The position numbers were made by a program, and so were the translations under genes. The notes beneath the pieces were generated by a model. The model had not been told where the DNA came from and did not search any database. It was given only the letters and a program-made list of their open reading frames with translations. Of a DNA stretch of 64,000 nt, positions 40,752 to 50,093 are shown piece by piece (positions within the stretch are counted from its first letter, which is position 1; each line of letters begins with the position of its first letter). The stretch comes from JAHRAW01 sp965249835. GTDB lineage: Bacteria > Pseudomonadota > Gammaproteobacteria > Arenicellales > Poriferihabitantaceae. Where the stretch lies: NCBI GenBank assembly GCA_965249835.1, contig CBDFMY010000004.1:62001-126000 (forward strand), written 5' to 3'.

Positions 40752-41936
40752 ATGAAAAAGCGAAAAGATTCCATCAATCAAACTCGGCGGAAAGTGCTGA
40801 AAGGCACGACGCTCGCAGCCGGTGCGGCAACGGTCGGCCCGTGGGTAATCAGTGCTGAGACCCTTGCCGCTTCCGGCGAACTGAATGTTTTGATGTGGTC
40901 CGAATATTTGACCGCCGGATTTTTCAAGGCGTTTGAAGAAGAGACCGGCATCAAAATCAACTTCACCGGCATCGGTTCCAACGAAGAGATCATCAACAAG
41001 ATGAAGGCATCCAAGGGGCGCGGTATTGACATCTGTAGCCCGACCAACATGCGTTCGCCGCAATGGGCTGAACTTGATTTGTTGTCGCCGTGGAATATCA
41101 ACCGCATCGACGGCATTAAAAATGTCAACCCGGCCATGTTGCGGGTCGGCAACGAAGAGTGGAATTTCGACGGCAAGGGCTCGCACTGGCTGCCGATGAT
41201 CTGGGGCACCGAAGGCGTTGCCTGGCGCACCGACCAATGGGCACCGCCACGCGCCGATGAAGTGCCGAGTTACGGCGATTTGTGGCAACCGGATGTGCGC
41301 GGTAAAACCATGATGCGCGTTCACTCCGGCATGTTGGGTGCCGGTTTGTATCTGGAGACCATCGACAAACTGGATCCGGGTGCCATGAAAAGTGGTTATA
41401 ACGACGAAGCCACCATGCGCAAAATCTGGCAGGTGGTTACCGACTTTTGCGTTGCCAACAAGGCGCAAGTCAAGTTGTTCTGGAATGATGCGGACTCGCA
41501 AACCAACGGCTTTTTGAACGACGGCGTTGTGGTCGGTCAAACCTGGGATGGTCCGCCGATTTCGCTGATGAACAACAACGACCCGGTGCAATATCGTGCG
41601 CCCATTGAAGGCTCGTTGGCGTGGGTTGACGGCATGGCGTTGTCAAAGCAAGCCGAAGATCTGGATGCCGTGTATCAATTCATCAACTACTGCTTCGAGC
41701 CGGAAGTCGGCGGTCGTTCCATCGACGGCGGCAAGGACGACAGTTGGGGCGGCAAAGGGCATGGCTATAACTCCGCCGTGCTGGGTGCTGACCAATACGC
41801 GAGTGCCAGTTACGCGGATGTTTTTGCCAGCGTCTATCCGGGCGATTCCCTCGCCAACCTGTGGCCGTGGCCACGCGAGCCGCAGTGGTATGCGGATGTT
41901 CGAACCGAGTTCGTCAACAAGTTTCAAGCGGCGTAA
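40752..41936 (+). CDS. Tat-exported polyamine-type ABC substrate-binding protein (PotD/PotF-like)
   Basis: A 394-residue periplasmic binding protein. The leader carries a twin-arginine motif (TRRKVLKGTTLAAGAATVGP), so export is probably through Tat, possibly folded. The mature part begins ELNVLMWSEYLTAGFFKAFE, typical of spermidine/putrescine-binding proteins of the PotD class (SBP_bac_8), with GSNEEIINKMKASKGRGIDI and WGTEGVAWRTD blocks. The ATG at 40752 has GGAGAA upstream. It heads the operon with potA, potB and potC. A hairpin at 41951-41972 between it and potA may make the binding protein more abundant than the membrane parts. The ligand could be putrescine, spermidine or a related amine. 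Confidence 0.88.
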   Translation: MKKRKDSINQTRRKVLKGTTLAAGAATVGPWVISAETLAASGELNVLMWSEYLTAGFFKAFEEETGIKINFTGIGSNEEIINKMKASKGRGIDICSPTNMRSPQWAELDLLSPWNINRIDGIKNVNPAMLRVGNEEWNFDGKGSHWLPMIWGTEGVAWRTDQWAPPRADEVPSYGDLWQPDVRGKTMMRVHSGMLGAGLYLETIDKLDPGAMKSGYNDEATMRKIWQVVTDFCVANKAQVKLFWNDADSQTNGFLNDGVVVGQTWDGPPISLMNNNDPVQYRAPIEGSLAWVDGMALSKQAEDLDAVYQFINYCFEPEVGGRSIDGGKDDSWGGKGHGYNSAVLGADQYASASYADVFASVYPGDSLANLWPWPREPQWYADVRTEFVNKFQAA

Positions 41937-41950
41937 CTCACGCTCGGCGA

Positions 41951-41975
41951 AGCCCCTGGTCACTCAGGGGCTTTG
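41951..41975 (+). terminator. Hairpin between binding protein and potA
   Basis: AGCCCCTG-GTCACT-CAGGGGCT is a perfect 8-bp stem followed by only TTG, 14 bases after the stop. It is a weak terminator or an mRNA-stabilising hairpin that allows partial read-through. Confidence 0.65.
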
Positions 41976-42043
41976 TCGTATTAATTTCCCCAATCAAATT
42001 GATATCGCAAATTAATATCGGTATTATTAAGGAGGTCCCGATT

Positions 42044-43153
42044 ATGAGTTCCGATGTGCAACTTGACAATGTGTGGATCAAGTTCGGCGATTTTGTTGCC
42101 GCCCGTGAAGTAAATATTCACATACAAAAGAGCGAATTTTTTAGTTTTCTCGGTTCGTCAGGTTGTGGCAAGACAACCATTTTGCGAGCGGTTTCGGGAT
42201 TTCTTGACCCGTCCGAAGGGCGCGTGTTGATCGGCGGCAAGGACATGAAGGGCATCGGTCCGAACAAACGCCCGACCGCGCTCATCTTCCAAAACTTGGC
42301 GTTGTTCCCGTTGATGACGGTGTGGGAAAACATCACCTTCGCGCTTGAAGTCAAAGGCGCAGGCAAGCAGGAACGCCGCAAAAAAGCGGATGAACTGCTG
42401 GAATTAATTGCGTTGTCCGGGCAGGGCGACAAAACCCCGAATGAATTATCCGGCGGACAAAAACAACGCGTCGCCATCGCCCGTGCGTTGTGCGCCGAGC
42501 CGGATGTGTTGTTGCTGGACGAGCCGTTGTCCGCGCTTGATTTGAAATTGCGCCAGCACATGCGCACCGAATTGCGCGCCATTCAGCAACGAGTCGGCAT
42601 CACCTTCATCTACATCACCCACGACCAGGGCGAGGCATTGACCATGTCCGACAATGTCGCGGTCATGAGTCAGGGCGTGATCGAGCAGGTGGCGGACGGC
42701 AACACGATTTACGATTTACCCGAAACTTCTTTTGTCGCCTCGTTTGTCGGTGAAAATAATTTGTTCGTCGGCAAAGTAGTCGAAGCGTCGGAAGGGTATG
42801 CGGTTGTGGACACGTCATCGGGACGCATTCGCGCACGCAACGCAAAACGCAACGGTGTCGCTCAACTCGCCATCGGCGATGAGGCATACCTTTTCGTGCG
42901 TCCGGAGTCGTTGAAGTTTGTCAATGGGAAAACTTTTGATAATCAATTCACCGCAAAAGTAAAACAACTTGAGTTTGAAGGAAGTTTTTGGAAAGTGTTT
43001 TTTGATGTGGAAGGCGCGCAGCGCACCATCACACTTTCCATGGTGAATGACGGCGGCGACATTGGTCACAACGCCGGCGAGCAAGTGCAACTCGGTTTCC
43101 ATGCCGACACCGCGATTGCGACTCCGGTGGGAGATTTGGCCGACGAGACCTAA
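42044..43153 (+). CDS. potA: Polyamine ABC transporter ATPase
   Basis: A 369-residue ATPase. Walker A GSSGCGKT at residues 37-44, signature LSGGQKQR near 136, Walker B VLLLDEPLSALD near 155 and the H-loop YITHDQGEALTMSD near 190, followed by the C-terminal TOBE_2 regulatory domain (EAYLFVRPES near 290). AAGGAGGT lies 8 bases before ATG 42044; the long frame from 41861 is rejected. It energises the PotB/PotC permease encoded directly downstream. Confidence 0.93.
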   Translation: MSSDVQLDNVWIKFGDFVAAREVNIHIQKSEFFSFLGSSGCGKTTILRAVSGFLDPSEGRVLIGGKDMKGIGPNKRPTALIFQNLALFPLMTVWENITFALEVKGAGKQERRKKADELLELIALSGQGDKTPNELSGGQKQRVAIARALCAEPDVLLLDEPLSALDLKLRQHMRTELRAIQQRVGITFIYITHDQGEALTMSDNVAVMSQGVIEQVADGNTIYDLPETSFVASFVGENNLFVGKVVEASEGYAVVDTSSGRIRARNAKRNGVAQLAIGDEAYLFVRPESLKFVNGKTFDNQFTAKVKQLEFEGSFWKVFFDVEGAQRTITLSMVNDGGDIGHNAGEQVQLGFHADTAIATPVGDLADET

Positions 43154-43180
43154 TTTTATTTGCGCTATTGGGGGCAAGCG

Positions 43181-44104
43181 GTGACGCAATACTGGAAAAG
43201 ATTTTTTCTTAAGAACGGGACCGCGATATCGGCTTTCCTGTTGGTGGCGGTCGTGGTGTGGCTCGGCATGTTGATTCTGTTGCCGCAACTATTCATGTTT
43301 GATTTCTCGTTCCGCTTCAATCTCCCGCCGGCGCAGACCGGCGGCCCTGCGGATGTGTATACGCTATCCCACTACCAGTTCATGGTGTTCGGCAGCGAGC
43401 AGGCTTCGGATACCTACAACGTGATTGATGTGCAGGTTTTCGTGCGCACCATCGTCACCGCACTGTTCGTTACCATCTTTGATGTACTGTTGTGTTACCC
43501 GATCGCCTACTACCTTGCGCATGTCGCACACGGTGGCTGGGCGCGCCTGATGGTGATTGCGCTCATCATTCCGTATTGGGTCAATGAATTGTTGCGAGCG
43601 TTTGCGTTCAAAATCATGTTGGGCTCAGCCGGCATCATCAACGAATTTTTAATCTGGCTCGGCATTCTCGATCAGCCGATTGATTTTATTTTTGAAAACT
43701 ATGCGTTATACGCCGGTCTTGGTTATGCGTTTATATTGTTGATGATTTTCCCGATTTATAACTCCATCGAAAGCCTCGACAAAAATCAAATTGAAGCGGC
43801 GCGGGATTTGGGTGCGCCATGGTGGCGCATTCACAAGCGCGTGGTTATACCTTACGCCAAACCCGGCATCACTTCGGGTTGCACAATGGTATTCATGCTG
43901 ACCGCCGGCGCGTTGGCGGCACCGCAGATTCTCGGCGGCCCCAGCAGTTTGTGGTTCACCCAGATTATTTACCAGTGGTTTAATCAGGGTAACAACTGGC
44001 AGCGTGGTTCCGCATATGCCGTGGTGTTGCTTGCCTCCACCATCGTTCTGGTGTTGGTGGCGATGAAATTGTTCAAGGTAAAACTGGGCGAAGTAACGCG
44101 ATGA
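43181..44104 (+). CDS. potB: Polyamine ABC transporter permease PotB
   Basis: A 307-residue inner-membrane permease with about six transmembrane segments. The EAA loop that contacts the ATPase is IEAARDLGAPWWRIHKRVVI near residue 205, and LIIPYWVNELLRAFAFKIML is a PotB family block. GTG 43181 is preferred because GGGGGC precedes it; a TTG at 43160 is possible. It overlaps potC by 4 bp. It pairs with PotC to form the channel, fed by the Tat-exported binding protein upstream. Confidence 0.9.
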   Translation: MTQYWKRFFLKNGTAISAFLLVAVVVWLGMLILLPQLFMFDFSFRFNLPPAQTGGPADVYTLSHYQFMVFGSEQASDTYNVIDVQVFVRTIVTALFVTIFDVLLCYPIAYYLAHVAHGGWARLMVIALIIPYWVNELLRAFAFKIMLGSAGIINEFLIWLGILDQPIDFIFENYALYAGLGYAFILLMIFPIYNSIESLDKNQIEAARDLGAPWWRIHKRVVIPYAKPGITSGCTMVFMLTAGALAAPQILGGPSSLWFTQIIYQWFNQGNNWQRGSAYAVVLLASTIVLVLVAMKLFKVKLGEVTR

Positions 44105-45387
44105 TGTCAGCGGCAACTTCTGCGAGACTCGCCCGGAGTTTCGCCATCCTTTTTGTGGTGGGGTTTTTCGCCTACTTGTTCGGTCCCTTGATCGTGATGG
44201 GATTGTCGGCATTCAACAGTTCCTCATTTCCGCGTGTCTCGCCGTGGGATTGTTTCACCGTTGAATGGTTTGATGTGCTCGCCAACGATCCCGATTTAAT
44301 GACCGGACTGAAAAACAGCGTCATCATCGCGTTCGGCGTGGTGATTGTCGCGGTGCCACTCGGGCTTGCCGGCGCATTGATGCTAACGCAGGTAAGCAAC
44401 CGCTTTCGCCCGTGGTATTACACCGTGGTTATCTCGCCGATTTTGATACCGGGCGTGGTGCTGGGCATATCCACGCTGGTTTTTTGGGATCGGATGGGGC
44501 GGATGTTCAACGCCAGTTATGATTCATTTTTTTACGACGGCATTTTTCTTACCATCATCGGCCAGTCCACTTTCGTCGCGGCATATGCGATGCTGGTATT
44601 TATATCCAGACTACAACGATTTGATTCCGTTCAAGAAGAAGCCGCGCTGGATTTGGGCGCGACTCAAGTGCAGACTTTCCGCAAAATTTTATTGCCGTTT
44701 CTTGCACCGGCAATCGCATCCGCCGCCGTGATCGGATTTCTCGCGTCGTTTGAAAATTACAACACGACGATTTTCACCATCGTCTCCCAATCCACCCTGA
44801 CCACGGTTCTTGCCAGCAAGGTGCGTTACGGTATCAATCCATCCATCAGCGCACTCGCCGTTGTGATTATCGGCTTGACCTTGATTGGTGCGGTGTATTT
44901 CGAAATCTTGAAACGTCGCGAGGAAAAATATCAACGCGATATGGACCGCGTGGCAAAGGCCGCCGGTAGCACCCGCGCAAGCAGAGCCAGCCTCATCACC
45001 AATCCGGCGATGCTCATCGTTACTCTGATATTTATCGCCGGTTTGGGAACGCTTTACTTTGCTGGAACGGTCGGCGTTGACGAGTGTAAAACCATATTTC
45101 AACAACAAAAAGCAGAAGAGACGCGGCGCAAGGTGGATGAATTCAAATCAAAACAGATGTTCAAACGGGCGGCACCGAGCAAGGAGGCATCGAGCGAGGC
45201 GGATGCCGCCACCGTGACCCAACCGAAAATACCAGCCAAAGGCACCGAAGGTTACCAAAGCGTTTTTGCGCCAATCAATCTTGGCGGACAAGCAGATTCA
45301 AGCAAGACGGAAGAAGAACAAGCCAAAGGCACGGAGAATTACCAAAACATTTTCGCCCCGCCGCAAAAGCAAACCGACTCCGAATAA
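44101..45387 (+). CDS. potC: Polyamine ABC transporter permease PotC with unusual C-terminal extension
   Basis: The first 280 residues are a normal PotC permease: six transmembrane segments, SPILIPGVVLGIS near 115 and the EAA loop QEEAALDLGATQVQTFRKIL near 178. The 428-residue length exceeds the family norm by about 150. The extra part has a charged linker (KRREEKYQRDMDRVAKAAGS), a seventh hydrophobic helix (AMLIVTLIFIAGLGTLYFAG near 300), and a hydrophilic tail with two copies of a KGTExYQxxFAP motif (KGTEGYQSVFAP near 380, KGTENYQNIFAP near 408). I know no such tail in PotC. It may be a fused small protein or an anchoring module. The start overlaps potB (ATGA). Confidence 0.88.
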   Translation: MMSAATSARLARSFAILFVVGFFAYLFGPLIVMGLSAFNSSSFPRVSPWDCFTVEWFDVLANDPDLMTGLKNSVIIAFGVVIVAVPLGLAGALMLTQVSNRFRPWYYTVVISPILIPGVVLGISTLVFWDRMGRMFNASYDSFFYDGIFLTIIGQSTFVAAYAMLVFISRLQRFDSVQEEAALDLGATQVQTFRKILLPFLAPAIASAAVIGFLASFENYNTTIFTIVSQSTLTTVLASKVRYGINPSISALAVVIIGLTLIGAVYFEILKRREEKYQRDMDRVAKAAGSTRASRASLITNPAMLIVTLIFIAGLGTLYFAGTVGVDECKTIFQQQKAEETRRKVDEFKSKQMFKRAAPSKEASSEADAATVTQPKIPAKGTEGYQSVFAPINLGGQADSSKTEEEQAKGTENYQNIFAPPQKQTDSE

Positions 45388-45410
45388 CTGCCACCACACG
45401 ACTGATTCAT

Positions 45411-46463
45411 ATGAGCATCACTACCACTTGCCTCGGTGCATATCCGAAACCCGACTACGTGAAACTACCGGATTGGTTTAACATTCCCGCGGGTCCGGAC
45501 ACCGCTGACCCGACCATGCTCTGGATTGATGCCATGGCCAAGATGGGCGACGATGCCGATGCCATCATCGCCCGCGGTGTGGAACAGGTGGTCAAGGAGC
45601 AAGTCGAAGCCGGCATTGACATTCCGACCGATGGCGAAGTTTCCAGAGAAAACTACATTCACTATCATTGCCGGCATCTGCACGGTTTTGACTTTAACCA
45701 CCTGACGGAAAAAGAAGTGCGCGGCGGGGCTTATTCGGCGCATTTACCGACCATTCGCGGGCCGATTCGAGCCAAAGGCAATTTTCTGGATGCGGATTGG
45801 CGACGCGCTCAAGCATTTTGCGCGCAGCCGGTGAAGATCACCATGCCGGGACCGATGACCATTTCCGACACCAACTGCGACGCGTATTACCATGACCCGA
45901 AAAAACTTAACGCCGATTTGGCGGCGGCTTTAAATACGGAAGTGTTGGCATTGGCGGAAGCTGGCTGTCGTTATATTCAGATCGATGAACCGGTGTTCGC
46001 ACGTCGTCCCGATGATGCGCTTGCCTACGGCGTGGAAAATCTGCAGCGCGTGTTTCACGGTTGTCCGGCGCATGTGACGCGCACCATGCACATGTGTTGC
46101 GGTTATCCCGACCGCCTTGACCGTGACGATTATCCGAAAGCGGAGCCGAGTGCCTATTTTCAAATTGCCGATGCGCTGGAGGATTCATCGGTGCAATGGG
46201 TATCCATTGAAGACGCGCATCGTCACAATGATCTCACTTTGCTCGAGCGTTTCAAAACTACCACCATTGTTTTCGGCGTGGTGGCAATCGCCAAAAGTCG
46301 AGTCGAGGCGGTGGATGAAATTCGCGCGCGCCTGTGCGCCGCCCTCAATCACATCGACAAAGAGCGGTTGGTGGCGGCACCGGACTGTGGTCTGGGCTTG
46401 CTGGGCGGAGCGTTGGCGTTGCAAAAAATACGCAACTTGTGCGTTGCGGCGAAAAGTATGTGA
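45411..46463 (+). CDS. MetE-like (cobalamin-independent methionine synthase II family) methyltransferase
   Basis: A 350-residue protein equal to the catalytic C-terminal barrel of MetE, without the N-terminal domain. Likely zinc ligands: His/Cys in MHMCCGYPD near residue 226, Glu in WVSIEDAHR near 262, and Cys in PDCGLGLL near 325; YIQIDEPVFARR near 186 is also typical. Family members transfer methyl groups from folate or other donors to thiols. Standalone short forms have varied or unknown methyl donors. It sits between potC and mmsA on the same strand, so it may process an imported methylated or aminated compound. Homocysteine methylation itself is not certain. Confidence 0.75.
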   Translation: MSITTTCLGAYPKPDYVKLPDWFNIPAGPDTADPTMLWIDAMAKMGDDADAIIARGVEQVVKEQVEAGIDIPTDGEVSRENYIHYHCRHLHGFDFNHLTEKEVRGGAYSAHLPTIRGPIRAKGNFLDADWRRAQAFCAQPVKITMPGPMTISDTNCDAYYHDPKKLNADLAAALNTEVLALAEAGCRYIQIDEPVFARRPDDALAYGVENLQRVFHGCPAHVTRTMHMCCGYPDRLDRDDYPKAEPSAYFQIADALEDSSVQWVSIEDAHRHNDLTLLERFKTTTIVFGVVAIAKSRVEAVDEIRARLCAALNHIDKERLVAAPDCGLGLLGGALALQKIRNLCVAAKSM

Positions 46464-46551
46464 TAGCGGCGCGATTGCCTGAACACGAATCCATAAACAC
46501 GCGCGAAGTTAATTTGCATACCATCATTTACCAGCCATCAAAGAGGCAAGC

Positions 46552-48078
46552 ATGAACTCAGCAGCGAACACCGGCAACGACGATATTCCACACTTCATCG
46601 GCGGGCAACGCGTGGCCGGCGCGAGCGGTCGCTTCGGCGATGTCTACAACCCGGCTCTGGGCGTGGTGGCGAAGCGCGTGGCGTTGGCGAGCAAAGCCGA
46701 AGTGGAAACCGCCATTGCCGCCGCCTTTGAAGCATTTCCGGCGTGGTCGGCGCTGGCGGCCGGGCGACGTGCGCAGGTAATGTTCGCCTTCCGCAATTTA
46801 ATCCGCGAACACATGGACGAGTTGGCGCAGTTGCTCTCCGCTGAGCACGGCAAAACCCTCGACGACGCCAAAGGATCGATCACCCGTGGCCTGGAAGTGG
46901 TGGAATACGCCTGCGGCATACCGCAAGTGCTCAAAGGCGAATACTCCGAAAATGTAGCCGGCGGCGTGGACAGTTGGAACGTGCGGCAGCCGCTGGGCGT
47001 TTGCGCCGGCATCACGCCGTTCAACTTTCCGGCGATGGTGCCGATGTGGATGTTTCCCATGGCAATCGCCTGCGGTAACACGTTCGTGTTGAAACCGTCC
47101 GAGCGGGATCCGTCCTGCGCGTTGCGGTTGGCGGAGTTGATGCAGGAGGCCGGCTTGCCGGACGGCGTGTTGAATGTGGTCAACGGCGACAAGGAAGCGG
47201 TGGATACGTTATTGATGGACGCGCGCGTGCAGGGCATCAGTTTTGTCGGCTCCACCGCCATCGGCGAGTATATCTATCAGACCGGCAACGCGCACAACAA
47301 ACGGGTGCAGGCATTGTGCGGCGCGAAAAATCACATGGTGGTGATGCCCGACGCCGATATAGATCAGGCGGTGGATGCCATTATGGGCGCGGCTTACGGC
47401 TCCGCCGGCGAACGCTGCATGGCGATTTCGGTGGTGGTTGCGGTGGGCGATGAACCGGCCGATGCCATCATCGAAAAACTGCTGCCGAAACTGGATGCAC
47501 TCAAAGTGGGTCCGTTCACCGATGCATCCAGCGAAATGGGACCGGTGATTAATCCCGATGCCAAAACGCGCATCGAAAGTTACATCGACAATGGCGTGAA
47601 AGAAGGCGCGGAATTGTTGCGAGACGGACGCGGCACGGTGGTTGAAGGTGCCGAAAACGGATGCTTCGTCGGCGCCACCATCTTCGACAAAGTCAAAACC
47701 AACATGCGCATCTACACCGATGAAATATTCGGCCCGGTTTTGAGCATCGTCCGCGCCGGCAGTTATGAAGAAGCGGTGAAGATGGTCAACGAACACGAAT
47801 ACGGCAATGGAACTGCGATTTTCACCCGAGACGGCGACGCCGCCCGCGACTTCGCCAACCGCATCCAAATCGGCATGGTGGGCATCAATGTGCCGATTCC
47901 GGTGCCGCTGGCGTTCCACAGTTTCGGCGGCTGGAAACGCTCCCTGTTCGGCGACCACGCCATCCATGGACCCGAAGGCGTGCGCTTCTACACGCGATTA
48001 AAAACCATTACTTCGCGCTGGCCCTCCGGCATTCGCTCCGGCGCGGTGTTTAACTTCAAGGCCGGGGGGGAGCATTGA
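46552..48078 (+). CDS. mmsA: Methylmalonate-semialdehyde dehydrogenase (CoA-acylating)
   Basis: A 508-residue aldehyde dehydrogenase of the MmsA class, which oxidises methylmalonate or malonate semialdehyde to propionyl- or acetyl-CoA with NAD; cytoplasmic. Seen: GVCAGITPFNFPAMVPMWMF near residue 146, typical of MmsA, the NAD-binding FVGSTAIGEYIY near 230, and the active-site Cys in GSAGERCMAISVVV near 287. Length is normal. AGAGGC precedes the ATG. Possible feeds are valine, beta-alanine, myo-inositol or polyamine-derived intermediates; adjacency to the polyamine transporter makes malonate semialdehyde from beta-alanine attractive, but this is inference. Confidence 0.93.
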   Translation: MNSAANTGNDDIPHFIGGQRVAGASGRFGDVYNPALGVVAKRVALASKAEVETAIAAAFEAFPAWSALAAGRRAQVMFAFRNLIREHMDELAQLLSAEHGKTLDDAKGSITRGLEVVEYACGIPQVLKGEYSENVAGGVDSWNVRQPLGVCAGITPFNFPAMVPMWMFPMAIACGNTFVLKPSERDPSCALRLAELMQEAGLPDGVLNVVNGDKEAVDTLLMDARVQGISFVGSTAIGEYIYQTGNAHNKRVQALCGAKNHMVVMPDADIDQAVDAIMGAAYGSAGERCMAISVVVAVGDEPADAIIEKLLPKLDALKVGPFTDASSEMGPVINPDAKTRIESYIDNGVKEGAELLRDGRGTVVEGAENGCFVGATIFDKVKTNMRIYTDEIFGPVLSIVRAGSYEEAVKMVNEHEYGNGTAIFTRDGDAARDFANRIQIGMVGINVPIPVPLAFHSFGGWKRSLFGDHAIHGPEGVRFYTRLKTITSRWPSGIRSGAVFNFKAGGEH

Positions 48079-48126
48079 GCGAGGTTAAAATGCAGCAAGT
48101 GATGTGATAGACTGATTATTCTAATC

Positions 48127-48837
48127 GTGTCATCGACAATAGAGGAATATAGTGAAGTGAATTTACAAGAATTTAAACAAAAATTTGGCGCATTAAAGAA
48201 TCAAGGATTTGTGAAATCCATGAGAGGTGGACCAACTGGGGTAGGGTACACTTTTGAAACATTACTTGGGCTGAAAGAGAATAATTTGGCCGTTCCTGAC
48301 ATAGATAATATTGAAATTAAAACCCATAGGGACAATTCACAGTCCCCGATAACTCTTTTCACATTTAATAAAAAAGTGTGGCAAGTTGATCCGCTATATG
48401 CCGTACAAAAATATGGCAGCTATGATATAAATGAACGTTTAGGAATGTATTACACAATGTCATTAACTCCAAATAGTGCAGGGCTATTCCTAACAGTTGC
48501 GCAGGACGAAATATCAATTCAGCATATTTCAGGAGAAATTATAGCTATTTGGAAACTGTCCGATCTTGCAGAAAGGTTTACCGAGAAAATTCCGGCATTG
48601 TTGCTGATTTCAGCGCATGTTGAAGAAAGAGGGGGCTCTGAATACTTCCATTTTTACCGAGGGCAAATGATGAATGGGACTTCTCCAGATTTATTAGCAG
48701 AGTTATTTAAGACAACAAATCTTCTGGTTGATTTAAGGTTGCATGAAAAAGAGACAGCTGCAAGAAACCATGGGACGGGATTTAGAGTCTATGAAGATAA
48801 ACTACCACTACTTTTTCAAAAAATAGAGGATATATGA
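48127..48837 (+). CDS. MvaI/BcnI-type restriction endonuclease
   Basis: A 236-residue type II restriction enzyme. The region GGPTGVGYTFETLLGLKENN followed by DIDNIEIKTHR (Asp and Glu-Ile-Lys, about residues 60-66) is the PD-(D/E)xK core characteristic of MvaI/BcnI, monomeric enzymes cutting CCWGG or CCSGG as nicking steps. The start is the GTG at 48127 or the GTG at 48157 (with GAGGA upstream). The gene is much richer in A+T than mmsA before it, indicating recent transfer. It overlaps its methyltransferase by 4 bp. The exact recognition site cannot be read. Confidence 0.87.
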   Translation: MSSTIEEYSEVNLQEFKQKFGALKNQGFVKSMRGGPTGVGYTFETLLGLKENNLAVPDIDNIEIKTHRDNSQSPITLFTFNKKVWQVDPLYAVQKYGSYDINERLGMYYTMSLTPNSAGLFLTVAQDEISIQHISGEIIAIWKLSDLAERFTEKIPALLLISAHVEERGGSEYFHFYRGQMMNGTSPDLLAELFKTTNLLVDLRLHEKETAARNHGTGFRVYEDKLPLLFQKIEDI

Positions 48838-50093
48838 TTATGGGCGCGATAAATGGTAAAAAACATATTGATTTGGATTGGGACTTCAAAACAGCAGACA
48901 CCAAGGAAGACACTCATTGCTATCATAATTATCCTGCAATGATGATACCGCAAATTGCAAGTCGATTAATTGCCGAATACGGGCAAAAATCGAGAAAACT
49001 TTTTGACCCCTATTGCGGAACAGGAACGTCTCTTGTCGAAGCCAATCTAAAAAACATCGATGCTTTTGGAACCGACTTAAACCCATTGGCTCGCCTGATA
49101 GCTGAAGCCAAAACAGTAAAAATCAAACTGAAAACATTGGATGCATATCTAAATGAATTCAATGATTATTATTTTTCCTTTAACTTTGGGATAAGTAAAT
49201 CAAATTGCGCTCCCCCTAGTTTTAAAAATATAGATTTTTGGTTCACAAAAGAAACGAAAAATCGATTGGGTATTATAAAAAAATTTATCGACTCTATTGA
49301 ATATGAGAAAGTAAAAAAATTCTTCTTGATCGCTTTTAGCGAAACGGTCAGAGAATCAAGCCTAACTAGAAATAGTGAATTCAAATTATACAGAATGTCT
49401 GGAGAACAACGAGAGATTTTCAATCCTGATGTTTTTTCTTTAATGGATTCTAAATTAGCGAGAAACCGCAGGGGATTAAAAAATTATCTCGATAAAATTA
49501 AAAATAGCCGTGTTAAAACAAAGGTGTATGATTTCAATTCATCAGAAACCATCAAAGAAATTGAAAAAGAATCTATTGATTTGGTTGTGACATCTCCTCC
49601 CTATGGAGACAGCAGGACTACTGTAGCCTATGGCCAATTTTCACGATTGGCAAATGAGTGGCTTGGGGTGGAAAATGCAAACCAAGTTGACAATCAGTTG
49701 ATGGGAGGGCGAACGAAGGATATATCTGAAACAGGAATTAGTCTTATTGACAATGCTGTCGAAAGAATTGCTTTCATCGATGTAAAAAGAGCGAAAGAAG
49801 TCTACAGCTTTTATGCGGATTATGGCAAATCCATAGCCAATGTTGCCACGACCCTAAAAAAGGGTGCCCACGCTTGCTATGTCGTCGGAAACCGAAGAGT
49901 GAAGGATATAACGTTGCCGACAGATGCTATAACAAAATCTTTATTTGAAAAACATGGGTTTCAACACAAAAATACATTTATCAGGAACATACCCAATAAA
50001 AGAATGCCCAGTAAAAATAGCCCGACAAACATAGTCGGCAAAAAATCTACCACAATGAATAATGAATATATTGTGATAATGCAGAAATATTAA
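48834..50093 (+). CDS. DNA methyltransferase of the MvaI/BcnI-type system (probably N4-cytosine)
   Basis: A 419-residue methyltransferase protecting the sites cut by the upstream enzyme. S-adenosylmethionine-binding motif I is LFDPYCGTGTSLVEANL near residue 58, and catalytic motif IV is TSPPYGDSRTTVAYGQFSR near residue 255. The SPPY form is usual for N4-cytosine enzymes, fitting the m4C modification known for MvaI and BcnI. Motif I precedes motif IV with a large insert between. ATG 48834 overlaps the endonuclease stop. A+T-rich like its partner. It is convergent with the gene at 50090. Confidence 0.87.
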   Translation: MIMGAINGKKHIDLDWDFKTADTKEDTHCYHNYPAMMIPQIASRLIAEYGQKSRKLFDPYCGTGTSLVEANLKNIDAFGTDLNPLARLIAEAKTVKIKLKTLDAYLNEFNDYYFSFNFGISKSNCAPPSFKNIDFWFTKETKNRLGIIKKFIDSIEYEKVKKFFLIAFSETVRESSLTRNSEFKLYRMSGEQREIFNPDVFSLMDSKLARNRRGLKNYLDKIKNSRVKTKVYDFNSSETIKEIEKESIDLVVTSPPYGDSRTTVAYGQFSRLANEWLGVENANQVDNQLMGGRTKDISETGISLIDNAVERIAFIDVKRAKEVYSFYADYGKSIANVATTLKKGAHACYVVGNRRVKDITLPTDAITKSLFEKHGFQHKNTFIRNIPNKRMPSKNSPTNIVGKKSTTMNNEYIVIMQKY

